Positions 8,976-17,202 of a stretch of 64,000 nt of DNA are shown here, piece by piece (position 1 is the first letter of the stretch; the number at the start of each line of letters is the position of its first letter). This stretch comes from an uncultured Thiocystis sp. (GTDB taxonomy: Bacteria > Pseudomonadota > Gammaproteobacteria > Chromatiales > Chromatiaceae), in the NCBI RefSeq assembly GCF_903866365.1, contig NZ_CAIPNF010000027.1:1-64000 (forward strand), read 5' to 3'. Both the position numbers and the translations under genes were made by a program. The notes beneath the pieces are model-generated. The model ran no database searches, was not told the DNA's origin, and saw only the letters and a program-made list of their open reading frames with translations.

Positions 8976-9296
8976 ATGATGCTTAACAGTGGCGTTTCTT
9001 TCCCGTCATCCGGCGCGGTTGCGCAGGGCCCGAAATGGCGTCTTTCTCCGGAGTTGGTGGTGGGCTTTCTGCCGGCTTTCCGACATCGGTTGAGTGGTGA
9101 GGTGCGGTTGTGTCAATTAACCGACGGCCGCATTGCCCGTGTGCATCTTCTGGACTCCATGCCGGCCCATTGGGTTGCCGAGCGCGATTGGGATGGTCGT
9201 CCCTCGGCGTTGGTGGCGGCCGTGGAGCCTGGCTATCTGCGCGGCGATGCCTTCTGGCGCCTGGAGGATCTCGCGCATCCCGGTCTGGATGGTTGA
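8976..9296 (+). CDS. Hypothetical protein, 106 aa
   Basis: I do not recognise this family. The start at ATG 8976 is chosen because GGAGGA at 8963-8968 is well spaced; the in-frame ATG 8961 has none. The protein has no membrane segment. It contains tryptophan-rich patches (KWRLSPEL, AHWVAERDWDG, FWRLEDL) and an alternation of beta-prone stretches. It lies 71 bases before a PilZ gene on the same strand and may be co-transcribed with it. Its reality rests on the ribosome site, codon bias and context. Confidence 0.5.
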   Translation: MMLNSGVSFPSSGAVAQGPKWRLSPELVVGFLPAFRHRLSGEVRLCQLTDGRIARVHLLDSMPAHWVAERDWDGRPSALVAAVEPGYLRGDAFWRLEDLAHPGLDG

Positions 9297-9367
9297 TCGG
9301 CATGGCCGGCGATCTGGCCATGATGTCTCCCGTGGACACGGGAATTCTCTGTTGGCAGAGGACGAAC

Positions 9368-9685
9368 ATGGACTCCGACAAACGTCGACATCGGCGTCTT
9401 CCCCTGGAAGTCGAGGTTGAGTTGCATCGCGCCGGCCAACCGATGCGGGTGGTCCAGACCGAGGATCTCAGCGTTGGCGGGGTCTTGTTGCTTCTGGATG
9501 ACGCCGACCGTCCACCGCTGGGAACGCTGGTTCAGGTCCGGGTGGTCGGAACGCTGGGCGAAGGCGAAACCCCGCCCATGGTCGATGCAAGGGTCGTGCG
9601 TCATGCGCCCGCCGGGGTGGCGATTCAATTTTCCGACGACACGTTTTTGTCATCCGCGGACAGCCCTGTCCGTTGCGAGGTGTGA
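9368..9685 (+). CDS. PilZ-domain protein (candidate c-di-GMP receptor)
   Basis: A 105-aa single-domain PilZ protein. Both c-di-GMP-binding elements are present: RRHRR (R6 and R10 of RxxxR) and DLSVGG (D33, S35, G38 of the D/NxSxxG motif). ATG 9368 was chosen because the PilZ fold begins immediately after it and upstream sequence in frame is unrelated. The stop overlaps the next gene's start in a TGATG arrangement, implying translational coupling. It probably senses c-di-GMP and acts through a partner; its coupled neighbour is the first candidate. Confidence 0.85.
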   Translation: MDSDKRRHRRLPLEVEVELHRAGQPMRVVQTEDLSVGGVLLLLDDADRPPLGTLVQVRVVGTLGEGETPPMVDARVVRHAPAGVAIQFSDDTFLSSADSPVRCEV

Positions 9686-10647
9686 TGATGTTGCTTCCAT
9701 CCGTCGTCAGGTTGCCCCCATCCGCGGCGCCGCGGCCGGTTTCCAGCCCACCCCATGAAATCGCTCGGGCCACTGTTCGCCCGCCCGTCGCGTCCTCCGC
9801 GCCGCCCAGTGTGCCGGCGGGGGCCGGCGATCTGGCCGCCCAGATTAAAGCGAGTCTGGAGCAGGATCTTAACTACCAGATTCTGCGTAAATCCTTCCCC
9901 TTGGATGCGCAGGATTCGTCCCACCGAGCCTCGGACGGCGGACGTTCGGCGGTGCTGGAGGCGCGGATAGGCGACGGCTCCATCGCGACGGCAAACGCCG
10001 AGTTGCAGGTCTCCTGGAGTCAGGTATCGAGCGCCCGCTTTGAACTCAGCGCGAGCAGTCTCGATTCCAGCCTTGCGCTCCAATTCCAGAGTGCTCAGCG
10101 CCAGACGTTCCAGATGGACCTGCGCTCAGGAGAAACCGCCGCCGTGCAGATGGGCGATCCGCTGGTGCTGGATCTGTCCGGTCGGGGGATCGCCACCACT
10201 GGCGTCGAGGCCGGCGTCCAGTTCGATCTGACCGGCGACGGCCAGGTGGAGCAGGTGAGCTTCGTGACGGGCGATAGCTGGTTCCTGGCTCTGGATCGCA
10301 ATGGCAACGGTCAAATCGACAACGGCCTGGAGTTGTTCGGCGATCAAGGCGGCGCGGCCCATGGCTTTGCCGAACTGGCCCGCTATGACGGCAATGCCGA
10401 TGGCGTCATCGACGCTGGCGACGAGGTGTTCTCGCAACTGCGTCTGTTCCAGATCGGGAGCGATGGCGCCCAGACGCTCAAACCCCTGGAGGCGGCCGAG
10501 GTCACGGCGATCGAATTGGGCTATCAGAATACCCGCAAGGCGCTGAACGTCTACGACAGCGTGGCCCAGGTCGGTCAGTTCCAGCGTGCCGACGGGAGCA
10601 CCGGCGAGGCGTCCGACGTGTTGCTGGGATACCGCGCGCTCGCCTGA
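9685..10647 (+). CDS. Calcium-loop (EF-hand-like) hypothetical protein
   Basis: A 320-aa protein translated from ATG 9685, which overlaps the PilZ stop codon. The N-terminal 60 residues are proline/alanine-rich and disordered. The C-terminal half holds D-x-N-x-D-G type loops: FDLTGDGQVEQ, LDRNGNGQIDNG (from residue 203) and YDGNADGVIDAGDE (from residue 234). These occur within a module starting GDPLVLDLSGRGI that resembles the calcium-binding block seen in RTX-like proteins. No signal peptide or RTX nonapeptides are visible. The role is unknown. Coupling to a PilZ gene suggests a shared c-di-GMP or motility function. Confidence 0.65.
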   Translation: MMLLPSVVRLPPSAAPRPVSSPPHEIARATVRPPVASSAPPSVPAGAGDLAAQIKASLEQDLNYQILRKSFPLDAQDSSHRASDGGRSAVLEARIGDGSIATANAELQVSWSQVSSARFELSASSLDSSLALQFQSAQRQTFQMDLRSGETAAVQMGDPLVLDLSGRGIATTGVEAGVQFDLTGDGQVEQVSFVTGDSWFLALDRNGNGQIDNGLELFGDQGGAAHGFAELARYDGNADGVIDAGDEVFSQLRLFQIGSDGAQTLKPLEAAEVTAIELGYQNTRKALNVYDSVAQVGQFQRADGSTGEASDVLLGYRALA

Positions 10648-10755
10648 CAGAGTCTGCGTTTCCGCCTGGATACAAGTGACGACAAGGCATCGGTTTGCGC
10701 GCCGATGCTGCTAGACTAGGGATGACACCAGATTTGTCCATCCAGGAATCCAGCG

Positions 10756-11967
10756 ATGCAGCAGACATCAGAGGTTCTGTCGCTACTGACGGAAATCGAC
10801 CTGATTCGGGATCTTTCGGACACCGCCCGAGAGGCATTGTCCAAGCAGTGCAGTGTTGGCGAACTCGCCCCGAAAAAGCGGATTCGTCTGACCGATATCG
10901 AGGGCAACCGGCTGTTTCTGGTCGATGGCCATGCGGTGCGGCTGACGAATGGCGTCGGCGAGCGCCTGGAGAGTTATCAGGGTCTCAGCGACCCGATCGA
11001 TCTCTTCAGCGATGCCAGCGGGGCAGGGGATTTCGTCATCACGGAGACGCCCTGCATCGTGCTCAGGATCCCGGTCTCGGCCATGGAGTCGGCGTTCAAC
11101 TCCAGCCTCCAAGTCAGCGACATCGAACTCGATCCAGCCGAGGGCGAGTTTCTCGCGGAACTCTATGAACTCATTACGAGCAACCGGCTGGAGCTTCCGG
11201 CACGCCCCGAGGTGGCCCTGAAGATTCAGGAACTCACCAATGATCCGGATGCCGGGGCAGCGGAACTCACCGAGGTGATTCAACGCGATGGCACCATCGC
11301 CGGCGCGCTGCTCCATGCGACCAACAGTCCGCTGTTTCGCGGCGCGAAAGAGATCCAGTCGGTGCGCGATGCCGTGATGCGCCTGGGCTTTCGCAATACC
11401 CGGATGCTGACGACCAACCTGGCCTTGCGACAGGCCTTCAAAGCCCGGAACGAGGTCACCCGAGATGCCATGAAGGCGGTCTGGACCGATGGCGTGCTGT
11501 GTTCGGCCTACAGCTACCTTCTGTCCGACACGCTCAAGATTCTCAATCGAGAACGGGCGCTGCTGGCGGGACTGGTGGCGGGGATCGGCGCGGTACCGAT
11601 CATCCAGTTCATCGAGATGCGGGATCGCCATCCGCAACTGGACCGCATCGAGTCGCTGATTGCCAAGCTGCGCAGTATTACCGGCGTGCTGGTGATCAAC
11701 TACTGGGGGCTGGGCGAGGATCTGGTGACGGTCGCGGAGCAGTCCGGTACCTGGGAGTATCGAGCCGATGAGCCCGATTACGCGAGCGTGACCACGGTGG
11801 CGCGCTGGGCCTTTCTGCAAAGCGAAGGCCGACCGCACCCGGATGCCGCGGACGTTCCGGCGTTCGAGACCCTGGGTCTGCCGGCCCCGCCGCCTGGAGA
11901 GCCGATCGCCCAACTGGCGGGTACCGAGAAGACGCTGGCGTCCCTGAAATCGATGTTCGCCATGTGA
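10756..11967 (+). CDS. HDOD-domain protein with N-terminal cyclic-nucleotide-like domain
   Basis: A 403-aa soluble protein. Residues ~15-115 resemble a cNMP-binding beta-barrel (NRLFLVDGHAVRL, TETPCIVLRIP). Residues ~150-350 form an HDOD domain, a non-catalytic relative of HD hydrolases, with LPARPEVALKIQELT, VIQRDGTIAGALLHATNS and SVRDAVMRLGFRNTR. HDOD proteins often act in motility, c-di-GMP and stress signalling. It lies 81 bases before a second HDOD gene. A CATCGG-N8-CCGATG hairpin occurs upstream at about 10688-10707. Confidence 0.85.
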   Translation: MQQTSEVLSLLTEIDLIRDLSDTAREALSKQCSVGELAPKKRIRLTDIEGNRLFLVDGHAVRLTNGVGERLESYQGLSDPIDLFSDASGAGDFVITETPCIVLRIPVSAMESAFNSSLQVSDIELDPAEGEFLAELYELITSNRLELPARPEVALKIQELTNDPDAGAAELTEVIQRDGTIAGALLHATNSPLFRGAKEIQSVRDAVMRLGFRNTRMLTTNLALRQAFKARNEVTRDAMKAVWTDGVLCSAYSYLLSDTLKILNRERALLAGLVAGIGAVPIIQFIEMRDRHPQLDRIESLIAKLRSITGVLVINYWGLGEDLVTVAEQSGTWEYRADEPDYASVTTVARWAFLQSEGRPHPDAADVPAFETLGLPAPPPGEPIAQLAGTEKTLASLKSMFAM

Positions 11968-12047
11968 GTCCGGTGACTCGCCACAACGCCTATCATTCTG
12001 GACGCGGTTTAGTCTCGACCCCGTCAGTTTTTCCGGAGCATTCACGC

Positions 12048-12926
12048 GTGTCATCAATGACCATCGAAGCCCTTGTCAAACGGACCGGCCGGCTGCTGGC
12101 CATCCCCAAGGTGGTCGGCGACGTTCTCAAGCTGCTGGACGATCCCAACAGTCGCCAGCCGGTGATCGCCAACGTGTTGGCTCAGGATCCGGCGTTGGTC
12201 GTGATCGTGCTGCGCCTGGCCAACAGCCCCGCCTTCGCGCCCGCTCGCACCGTGGACTCCGTGGAGCGCGCGGTCATGCTCCTGGGCCGCGATCATCTCC
12301 GTCGACTGGTGATCGCGGGCGCCGTGACGCAAGCGTCGGAACGGTTGCCAGCGCAGACGCTGCTGCCGCTGGAGATGTTTTGGCACCATTCGGCCTATTG
12401 TGCGGTCATCGCGCGACTGCTGGCCGAATTGGAGTCGCCCGCCCTGGCGGGAACCGTCTTTCTGGGTGGCTTGCTGCACGATCTGGGACAATTGATTCTC
12501 TTCTCCCAGGAGCCGGAGGCCGCTCACCTGGCCTTTTTGCGCAGTCTGGGCGAGCCGGACGCCGTCACGCCACAGGACGCCGAGCGCGCCGAACTGGGTT
12601 TCGATCACGCCCAGCTTGGGGGGGCGCTGGCCGAGCACTGGGGATTGCCCGACATCCTGTGCGCCTGCCTGCGGTTTCATCATGACCCGCTGAAGGCGCC
12701 CGACGCCTTCAGGCTCCCGGTGATTCTGGTGCATCTGGCCAATACCGCCGCGCATCTCGCCGAACTCGATTCCCGGGACTGGCGCGACGCCCCTCCGGTG
12801 GATCCCGGCGTCTGGCCGTTGGTCGGCATCCGCCCCGAGGCCGTCCTGGAACTGCTGGAGAAAGCGCAGTTTCAGGTGCTGGCCGTAGAAGCCCTGCGCA
12901 ATCCTCGCTTGAACGATGAAGCCTGA
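12048..12926 (+). CDS. HDOD-domain protein
   Basis: A 292-aa protein that is essentially one HDOD domain. Typical segments are LLAIPKVVGDVLKLLDDPN, VLAQDPALVVIVLRLANS, DSVERAVMLLGRDHLRRLVI, LGGLLHDLGQLILF and LCACLRFHHDP. The HD-like LLHDLG is preserved here, unlike many HDOD proteins, so some metal binding cannot be excluded. GTG 12048 is preferred because GGAG at 12035-12038 is correctly spaced; ATG 12057 is an alternative and GTG 11964 overlaps the previous stop. Just upstream, GGACGCGGTTTAG at about 12000 matches one end of the ~86-bp repeat family. Confidence 0.85.
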   Translation: MSSMTIEALVKRTGRLLAIPKVVGDVLKLLDDPNSRQPVIANVLAQDPALVVIVLRLANSPAFAPARTVDSVERAVMLLGRDHLRRLVIAGAVTQASERLPAQTLLPLEMFWHHSAYCAVIARLLAELESPALAGTVFLGGLLHDLGQLILFSQEPEAAHLAFLRSLGEPDAVTPQDAERAELGFDHAQLGGALAEHWGLPDILCACLRFHHDPLKAPDAFRLPVILVHLANTAAHLAELDSRDWRDAPPVDPGVWPLVGIRPEAVLELLEKAQFQVLAVEALRNPRLNDEA

Positions 12927-12955
12927 ACCGCGTCTCGGCTAGTGCTTCACTGCTC

Positions 12956-13074
<119 letters not shown>

Positions 13075-13095
13075 TCGCACCGTTGCGCTAGCTCG

Positions 13096-13866
13096 TTAAC
13101 TCGACCCGTTCGGGGCGGAGGACGGATGGTCCGCTCCCTTCCCGTCCGCTGGCGCCCCTTCCAGCTTGATCGGTTCCAGCAAGCGGGCCTCGAAATCGGT
13201 TAGCACACTGAACTCGACCCGCCGTGACGCCCGCGGATCTTCCCGTCCGCTCGCATCCCGCACCGGGCGCGACGAGGAAAGTCCCACCGCCGCGATCCGC
13301 TCACGAAACCATTGCTCCTGTTGCAGGCTGTCCAGGCCATAGGCGAAACGCAGTACCGCCTGGGTCCGCTGCTGACTCAGGTCCATGTTGGCGAAATAGG
13401 CATCGAGCGGATTGGTGTTGGGGTTCCATTCGCTGGAGGTATGCCCTTCGACGCGGATCTCGCGGATGACCTCGCGGAAGGGGCGCAGTTGGGCGACATA
13501 GCGTGGCAGGAAGTCGCGCAGGATGGTGTCGAACTCGGGCTTGATGCGCGCCGAGTTACGATCGAACAGCACGTCCGGCTCGCGAAAGCGCAGGGTCAGC
13601 GTGGGCCGGTCGAATTCGGCGTTCCAACGCACCAGATCCTCCCGGAATTCTTCATCGAGCGCCCGGTAAATCGCCTGGCGGGACTCGACCGCGGTCATTC
13701 GCACCTCGGTTTCCACCGCATGGGTGCGTGTGACCTGGACCATGTACAGCAGGGCCAGAAACAGGAAGATCATCATCAGTGAGGACATGAGGTCGGACAG
13801 GGCGATCCAATGGAAATCGTCTTCCTGATGGGATGTTTTCGCGCTTGAGGTCGATATGCCGTTCAT
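13096..13866 (-). CDS. ZorB-like OmpA-domain stator protein
   Basis: A 256-aa MotB-like inner-membrane protein. A short cytoplasmic tail leads to one membrane helix carrying the proton-channel-type aspartate (D25 in ALSDLMSSLMMIFLFLALLYM). A periplasmic linker and an OmpA-like peptidoglycan-binding domain follow (VLFDRNSARIKPEFD, RVEGHTSSEW, DLSQQRTQAVLRF, RRVEFSV). Size and layout resemble ZorB of Zorya anti-phage systems more than flagellar MotB, which is separately encoded at 15261. Its ATG overlaps the zorA-like stop by four bases. No zorC, zorD or zorE neighbour is present. It could instead power another envelope process. Confidence 0.75.
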   Translation of the reverse strand: MNGISTSSAKTSHQEDDFHWIALSDLMSSLMMIFLFLALLYMVQVTRTHAVETEVRMTAVESRQAIYRALDEEFREDLVRWNAEFDRPTLTLRFREPDVLFDRNSARIKPEFDTILRDFLPRYVAQLRPFREVIREIRVEGHTSSEWNPNTNPLDAYFANMDLSQQRTQAVLRFAYGLDSLQQEQWFRERIAAVGLSSSRPVRDASGREDPRASRRVEFSVLTDFEARLLEPIKLEGAPADGKGADHPSSAPNGSS

Positions 13867-14960
13867 GAGCGCCCCACCACCGAGAGTTCGGGATGCGTCA
13901 CGTCGTGATGCCGACCGGTGACTCCAACCTGGCCGAGACGCTGCTGCGCGTGCAAGGCCGAGAGAACCGCGTTTTCGATGCTTTCCAGCATGGCTTTCAG
14001 ACGGGTATCGATGGCGGGGAAGGCGTCCCTGGCGCGGTCGCGCAGGTCGGCGATGCTGCCGAGCAGCGATTCCAGCTCAATGCTTTCGCGCCGCAGACCG
14101 GTCATGGTCGCGTCCTGATCCTCGATATAGCTTGAGATCTGCCGCGCCTGCTGAGTCAGTGCCTGGAGGCTCGCCTCGGACTGAGCCACACCTTCGCTGG
14201 CGCGATCGAGTTGCTGGCCCAGCGTCTCCATGTGGTCGCGGTATTGATCCTGCCAGCGCACCAGTTTTTCCACCGAGGCATCCAGACGACGGAAGTTTTC
14301 GCCGAACTGCTCGCCCAGATTGGCGTTGAAGTCGCGGATCACCGACTCCAGCGCGGCGATCAGTTGGCGCGAGCCCATTTCGCTGAGTTGCTGGGCGAAT
14401 TCGCCAAATGCCGCGAGTTGTTGCGCGTGCTGCCGCTCCAGGGTCTCGACCAGACGACTGTCCAGTTGTGCGATCCGGTCGACCAGTTGTCGGGTCGCCG
14501 CTAGTTGCGCGTCGGCGACCTGAGTCTGGTGCTGGATGAATGTCGTGGGCGTGAGGTTGTCGGTGAGTGTCAGAGCCGTCTGCGACGGTTCCGACTCCCC
14601 CGCGGCATCGACGCTCAGAACCAGCACGAGACGCAGACAAACCGCCAGCAGAATACCGCTGATGCTGGTGATGAAGGCGAGCTTGAGTCCATCGAGCAGC
14701 ATCGGAATGCTCGCTTCGATGTTCGCGACATCGAAATGCAGCAGGCCGGTGGAAATCCCGAGAAAAGTTCCCAGGATACCGAAGGTCGTCAGCAGGGTCG
14801 GGACGCTGCGGTAAAAGGCCGGTGCGCGGCGCAGCGCGATCAGGATCAGCGCGCTCGCGAACAAGCCCAACAAGAGAATGCTGAAGACGCCGATTACCAG
14901 CATGGCGTCATCCAGATGATTCAGCGTGGCAAGCAGACCGCCTGCAATCGATTCGATCAT
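13863..14960 (-). CDS. ZorA-like MotA/TolQ/ExbB-family stator protein with coiled-coil tail
   Basis: A 365-aa protein. Three membrane segments are visible near residues 18-42, 53-72 and 93-115. The conserved channel stretch is SVPTLLTTFGILGTFLGIS then SIPMLLDGLKLAFITSISG, the pattern of ZorA and related MotA/ExbB proteins. Residues ~140-330 are a long cytoplasmic coiled coil rich in Q, E, R and L. Zorya ZorA has such a tail, usually longer; MotA does not. It is translated just before the zorB-like gene. The pair would form a 5:2-type ion-driven motor by family analogy. Function here is unknown. Confidence 0.75.
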   Translation of the reverse strand: MIESIAGGLLATLNHLDDAMLVIGVFSILLLGLFASALILIALRRAPAFYRSVPTLLTTFGILGTFLGISTGLLHFDVANIEASIPMLLDGLKLAFITSISGILLAVCLRLVLVLSVDAAGESEPSQTALTLTDNLTPTTFIQHQTQVADAQLAATRQLVDRIAQLDSRLVETLERQHAQQLAAFGEFAQQLSEMGSRQLIAALESVIRDFNANLGEQFGENFRRLDASVEKLVRWQDQYRDHMETLGQQLDRASEGVAQSEASLQALTQQARQISSYIEDQDATMTGLRRESIELESLLGSIADLRDRARDAFPAIDTRLKAMLESIENAVLSALHAQQRLGQVGVTGRHHDVTHPELSVVGRS

Positions 14961-15260
14961 GACGACAACCTTCCGCTCGTTCGTCTGTCTTGGGATGCCC
15001 CAGCGGGTGACTGGAGGCGCTTACGTCAAACGAAAGCAGAATTCAAGCCAAAGTTCTTTTGGCATGACGATTATTTGATGGAACAATGGGTTGCAATCTT
15101 TGCCTGGGCTACTGAAGCACGCTTGCAACCAAGGCTGGCGCCGACTCGTCAAGATCCCGACTCTGGCAAGGCCGCTGCCGGAAACCAGGGCGACGGCGCC
15201 GATGGGGTCAGGCGAGGCGAAAGCGAGATGCAAGGCATGCGCGGTATGTCAGACGCGGCT
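14961..15260. other. 300-base gap between the zorA-like gene and motB
   Basis: No open frame here looks real; the longest (15021-15233, minus) lacks a ribosome site and any recognisable motif. The region must contain the promoter of the zorAB-like pair and the 3' end of the motAB transcript. On the minus strand TTGCAA and TAATCG lie 17 bases apart, which is too weak to call. Base composition is somewhat more AT-rich than in flanking genes. Confidence 0.4.
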
Positions 15261-16154
15261 TCAGGGGGATGTTGGCTCAACCAATTCCTTGATCGTGGTC
15301 GTCTCTTGATGGATTGCCTCATCGGTCTTTTGATTCATGACGATGATGCTGATGCGCCGATTGATGGGGCTATTGGGGGCGGCCTGGTCGAAGGGAACGG
15401 TGTCCGCGAATCCCACCACGCGGCCAACCTTTTCCGCCTGCATCCCGCCCGCGACGAGCGCGCGCCGGGCCGTATTCGCGCGTTCCGTGGAAAGCTCCCA
15501 ATTGCTGAAGTCACCGCGCGCGAGCGGGCGCGCGTCGGTGTGACCGGTGATACTGATCCGATTGGGAACCTGATTGATCATGGTGCCCAGCTCCTTGAGG
15601 ATGTCATCCGTATAGCTCTTGAGCTGCGCGCTCCCTGAATCGAACATGGAGCGATTTTCCTTGTCGACGATCTGAATGCGCAGACCTTCTGACACGATGT
15701 CGATCAGGAGCTGCTCCTTGTAAGGGATCAGCGTTTCGCTTTGCTCCAGGGCTTCCTCCAGCAGCTCCTTCAGCGATTCCAGACGTTCCTGGTCCTGAGC
15801 GGCGGCCATCTCCTCGATCCGTTGCTGATCCATGATCTCCGATGGCGACGATTCCGGGGCCATGTCGACGGCGCCTTCAAAGGCGATGATGGACGGCGTG
15901 GAGCCGGTTCCCTCGCCCTGCGCCTGGGATGGCGAGGTGCTGACACCCTCGAATGCGGAGGGATTGTTGAAATACTCCGAGATGGCCGCTTTCTGCTCCT
16001 TGGTGGTGGAACCCATGAGCCAGAGCAACATGAAGAACGCCATCATCGCGGTGGCGAAATCGGCAAAGGCGATCTTCCAGGCACCACCATGATGGCCGCC
16101 CGATTTGAACACCTTTTTGATGATGATGGGTTGTTTGTTGGTGTCAATGGCCAT
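15261..16154 (-). CDS. motB: Flagellar motor stator protein MotB
   Basis: A 297-aa stator subunit. The single membrane helix WKIAFADFATAMMAFFMLLWLMG carries the proton-relay aspartate D32. The periplasmic half has an OmpA-like peptidoglycan-binding domain (MFDSGSAQLKSY, ISITGHTDARP, NWELSTERANTARRALV, NRRISIIVMN). It follows motA after 15 bases. The basic N terminus with IIIKK and GGHHGGAWK is typical of gammaproteobacterial MotB. A second stator (motCD) is at 44.1-45.8 kb, so two exchangeable flagellar stators are expected. Confidence 0.95.
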   Translation of the reverse strand: MAIDTNKQPIIIKKVFKSGGHHGGAWKIAFADFATAMMAFFMLLWLMGSTTKEQKAAISEYFNNPSAFEGVSTSPSQAQGEGTGSTPSIIAFEGAVDMAPESSPSEIMDQQRIEEMAAAQDQERLESLKELLEEALEQSETLIPYKEQLLIDIVSEGLRIQIVDKENRSMFDSGSAQLKSYTDDILKELGTMINQVPNRISITGHTDARPLARGDFSNWELSTERANTARRALVAGGMQAEKVGRVVGFADTVPFDQAAPNSPINRRISIIVMNQKTDEAIHQETTTIKELVEPTSP

Positions 16155-16169
16155 GCAGAGTCACTCTTG

Positions 16170-17024
16170 TTATTTGCCGCCGCGCAGATGTTTTTCCAGC
16201 TCGCTGAAACTGGGTCGAAGGTCGGAAGCCATGGTTTTGCGACCAAACTCCACCGCCACCTGCGGGCTGTAACCCTGAACGTTGGCCAGAATGCAGGCCT
16301 TGATGCAGGAGAGGAAGCGCGTCTCATCGGCCGCATATCGGGCCAGCATGGTGGCGATCGGGCCGACGAAACCGTAGGCGATCAAAATACCGCTGAGGGT
16401 GCCGACCAGTGCCGCGGCGACCAGGGCGCCAACCTCCGCCATCGGACCGCCCAAGGCACCCATGGTATGCACGATGCCGAGGACAGCCGCCACAATACCG
16501 AAGGCGGGCAGGCCGTCGGCGACCTGCTGCACGGCATGCGATGCCTCTTCGGCTTCGTGGTGATGGGTGTTCAGCTCGATGTCCATGAGGTTATCCAGCT
16601 CGAACGGGTTCATGTTGCCGCTGACGACGAGCCGCATGTAGTCGGAGATGAATTCCACGGCGTGATGGTCTTTCAGGGTTCGGGGATATTTCTGGAACAG
16701 GGCACTGCTGGCTGGCTCCTCGATGTCCGGCTCGATCCCCATGAGACCTTCCTTGCGGGCCTTGGTGAAGAGGTCGTACATGAACCCCAGTGCGTCCAGA
16801 TAATCGGCCTTCTTGTACTTGGATCCGGTGAACAGGGAAGGGATGGATTTCAGCGACTTCATGACGACGCCCATGGAATTGGCGATGATGAAGCCGCCCA
16901 GGGATGCGCCCAGGATAATCACCAGTTCAAAAGGTTGCCAGATGGCCGCGATGTGACCGCCTCCCGCGGCGAATCCGCCAAGGACGGACGCAAAGACGAT
17001 GATGGAACCAAGGATCAGATTCAC
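16170..17024 (-). CDS. motA: Flagellar motor stator protein MotA
   Basis: A 284-aa four-helix membrane protein forming the ion channel with MotB. It starts MNLILGSIIVFASVLGGFAAGGG from a GTG codon, has a cytoplasmic loop with charged residues that contact FliG (YKKADYLDALGFMYDL, DHHAVEFISDYMRL) and ends with the TM3-TM4 block VADGLPAFGIVAAVLGIVHTMGALGG...LVGTLSGILIAYGFVGPI. It is the first gene of a motAB unit transcribed away from the HDOD-GAF gene. A TTATTGG-N3-CCAATAA palindrome lies in the shared upstream region. Confidence 0.96.
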   Translation of the reverse strand: MNLILGSIIVFASVLGGFAAGGGHIAAIWQPFELVIILGASLGGFIIANSMGVVMKSLKSIPSLFTGSKYKKADYLDALGFMYDLFTKARKEGLMGIEPDIEEPASSALFQKYPRTLKDHHAVEFISDYMRLVVSGNMNPFELDNLMDIELNTHHHEAEEASHAVQQVADGLPAFGIVAAVLGIVHTMGALGGPMAEVGALVAAALVGTLSGILIAYGFVGPIATMLARYAADETRFLSCIKACILANVQGYSPQVAVEFGRKTMASDLRPSFSELEKHLRGGK

Positions 17025-17085
17025 GCGGTGGAGTCCTCAAGGGCGTTTTGCGGGGGCTGACTAACCCGCTTGCTTGTGACGAAGG

Positions 17086-17102
17086 TTATTGGCGGCCAAT
17101 AA
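17086..17102. promoter_or_regulatory. 17-bp palindrome between motA and the HDOD-GAF gene
   Basis: TTATTGG-CGG-CCAATAA is a perfect 7+3+7 dyad about 60 bases before the motA start. Both half-sites resemble a FliA -10 box (GCCAATAA against GCCGATAA), but neither strand has a matching -35. An operator for a dimeric regulator is the alternative. No second copy was noticed. Confidence 0.35.
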
Positions 17103-17166
17103 TAGCGAAACGGGGCATCTTGTGCTTGACGCCAAGATCGATACCTGGGGATATCCGCTTCGCGAC

Positions 17167-17190
17167 ATTGAATTGAATTGAATTGAATTG
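17167..17190 (+). repeat. AATTG pentamer microsatellite directly before a ribosome site
   Basis: ATTG followed by four perfect AATTG units runs straight into GGAGG (17191-17195), the ribosome site of the HDOD-GAF gene whose GTG is at 17203. Slippage here would change the untranslated leader or promoter spacing by five bases, a layout known from phase-variable genes. Whether the promoter lies close enough to matter is unknown. Confidence 0.7.
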
Positions 17191-17202
17191 GGAGGCGCTA
17201 CT

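Noticed and set aside
13096-14960. A complete Zorya defence system
   Set aside because: No zorC, zorD or zorE gene flanks the pair; the neighbours are HDOD and motAB genes, so only a ZorAB-like pair is claimed.
15021-15233. 70-codon minus-strand gene in the zorA-motB gap
   Set aside because: No ribosome site, no motif, and codon use unlike neighbours.
14505-17060. Long plus-strand frames opposite zorA, motB and motA
   Set aside because: Composition is typical of antisense frames in GC-rich genes; the minus-strand proteins are clear family members.
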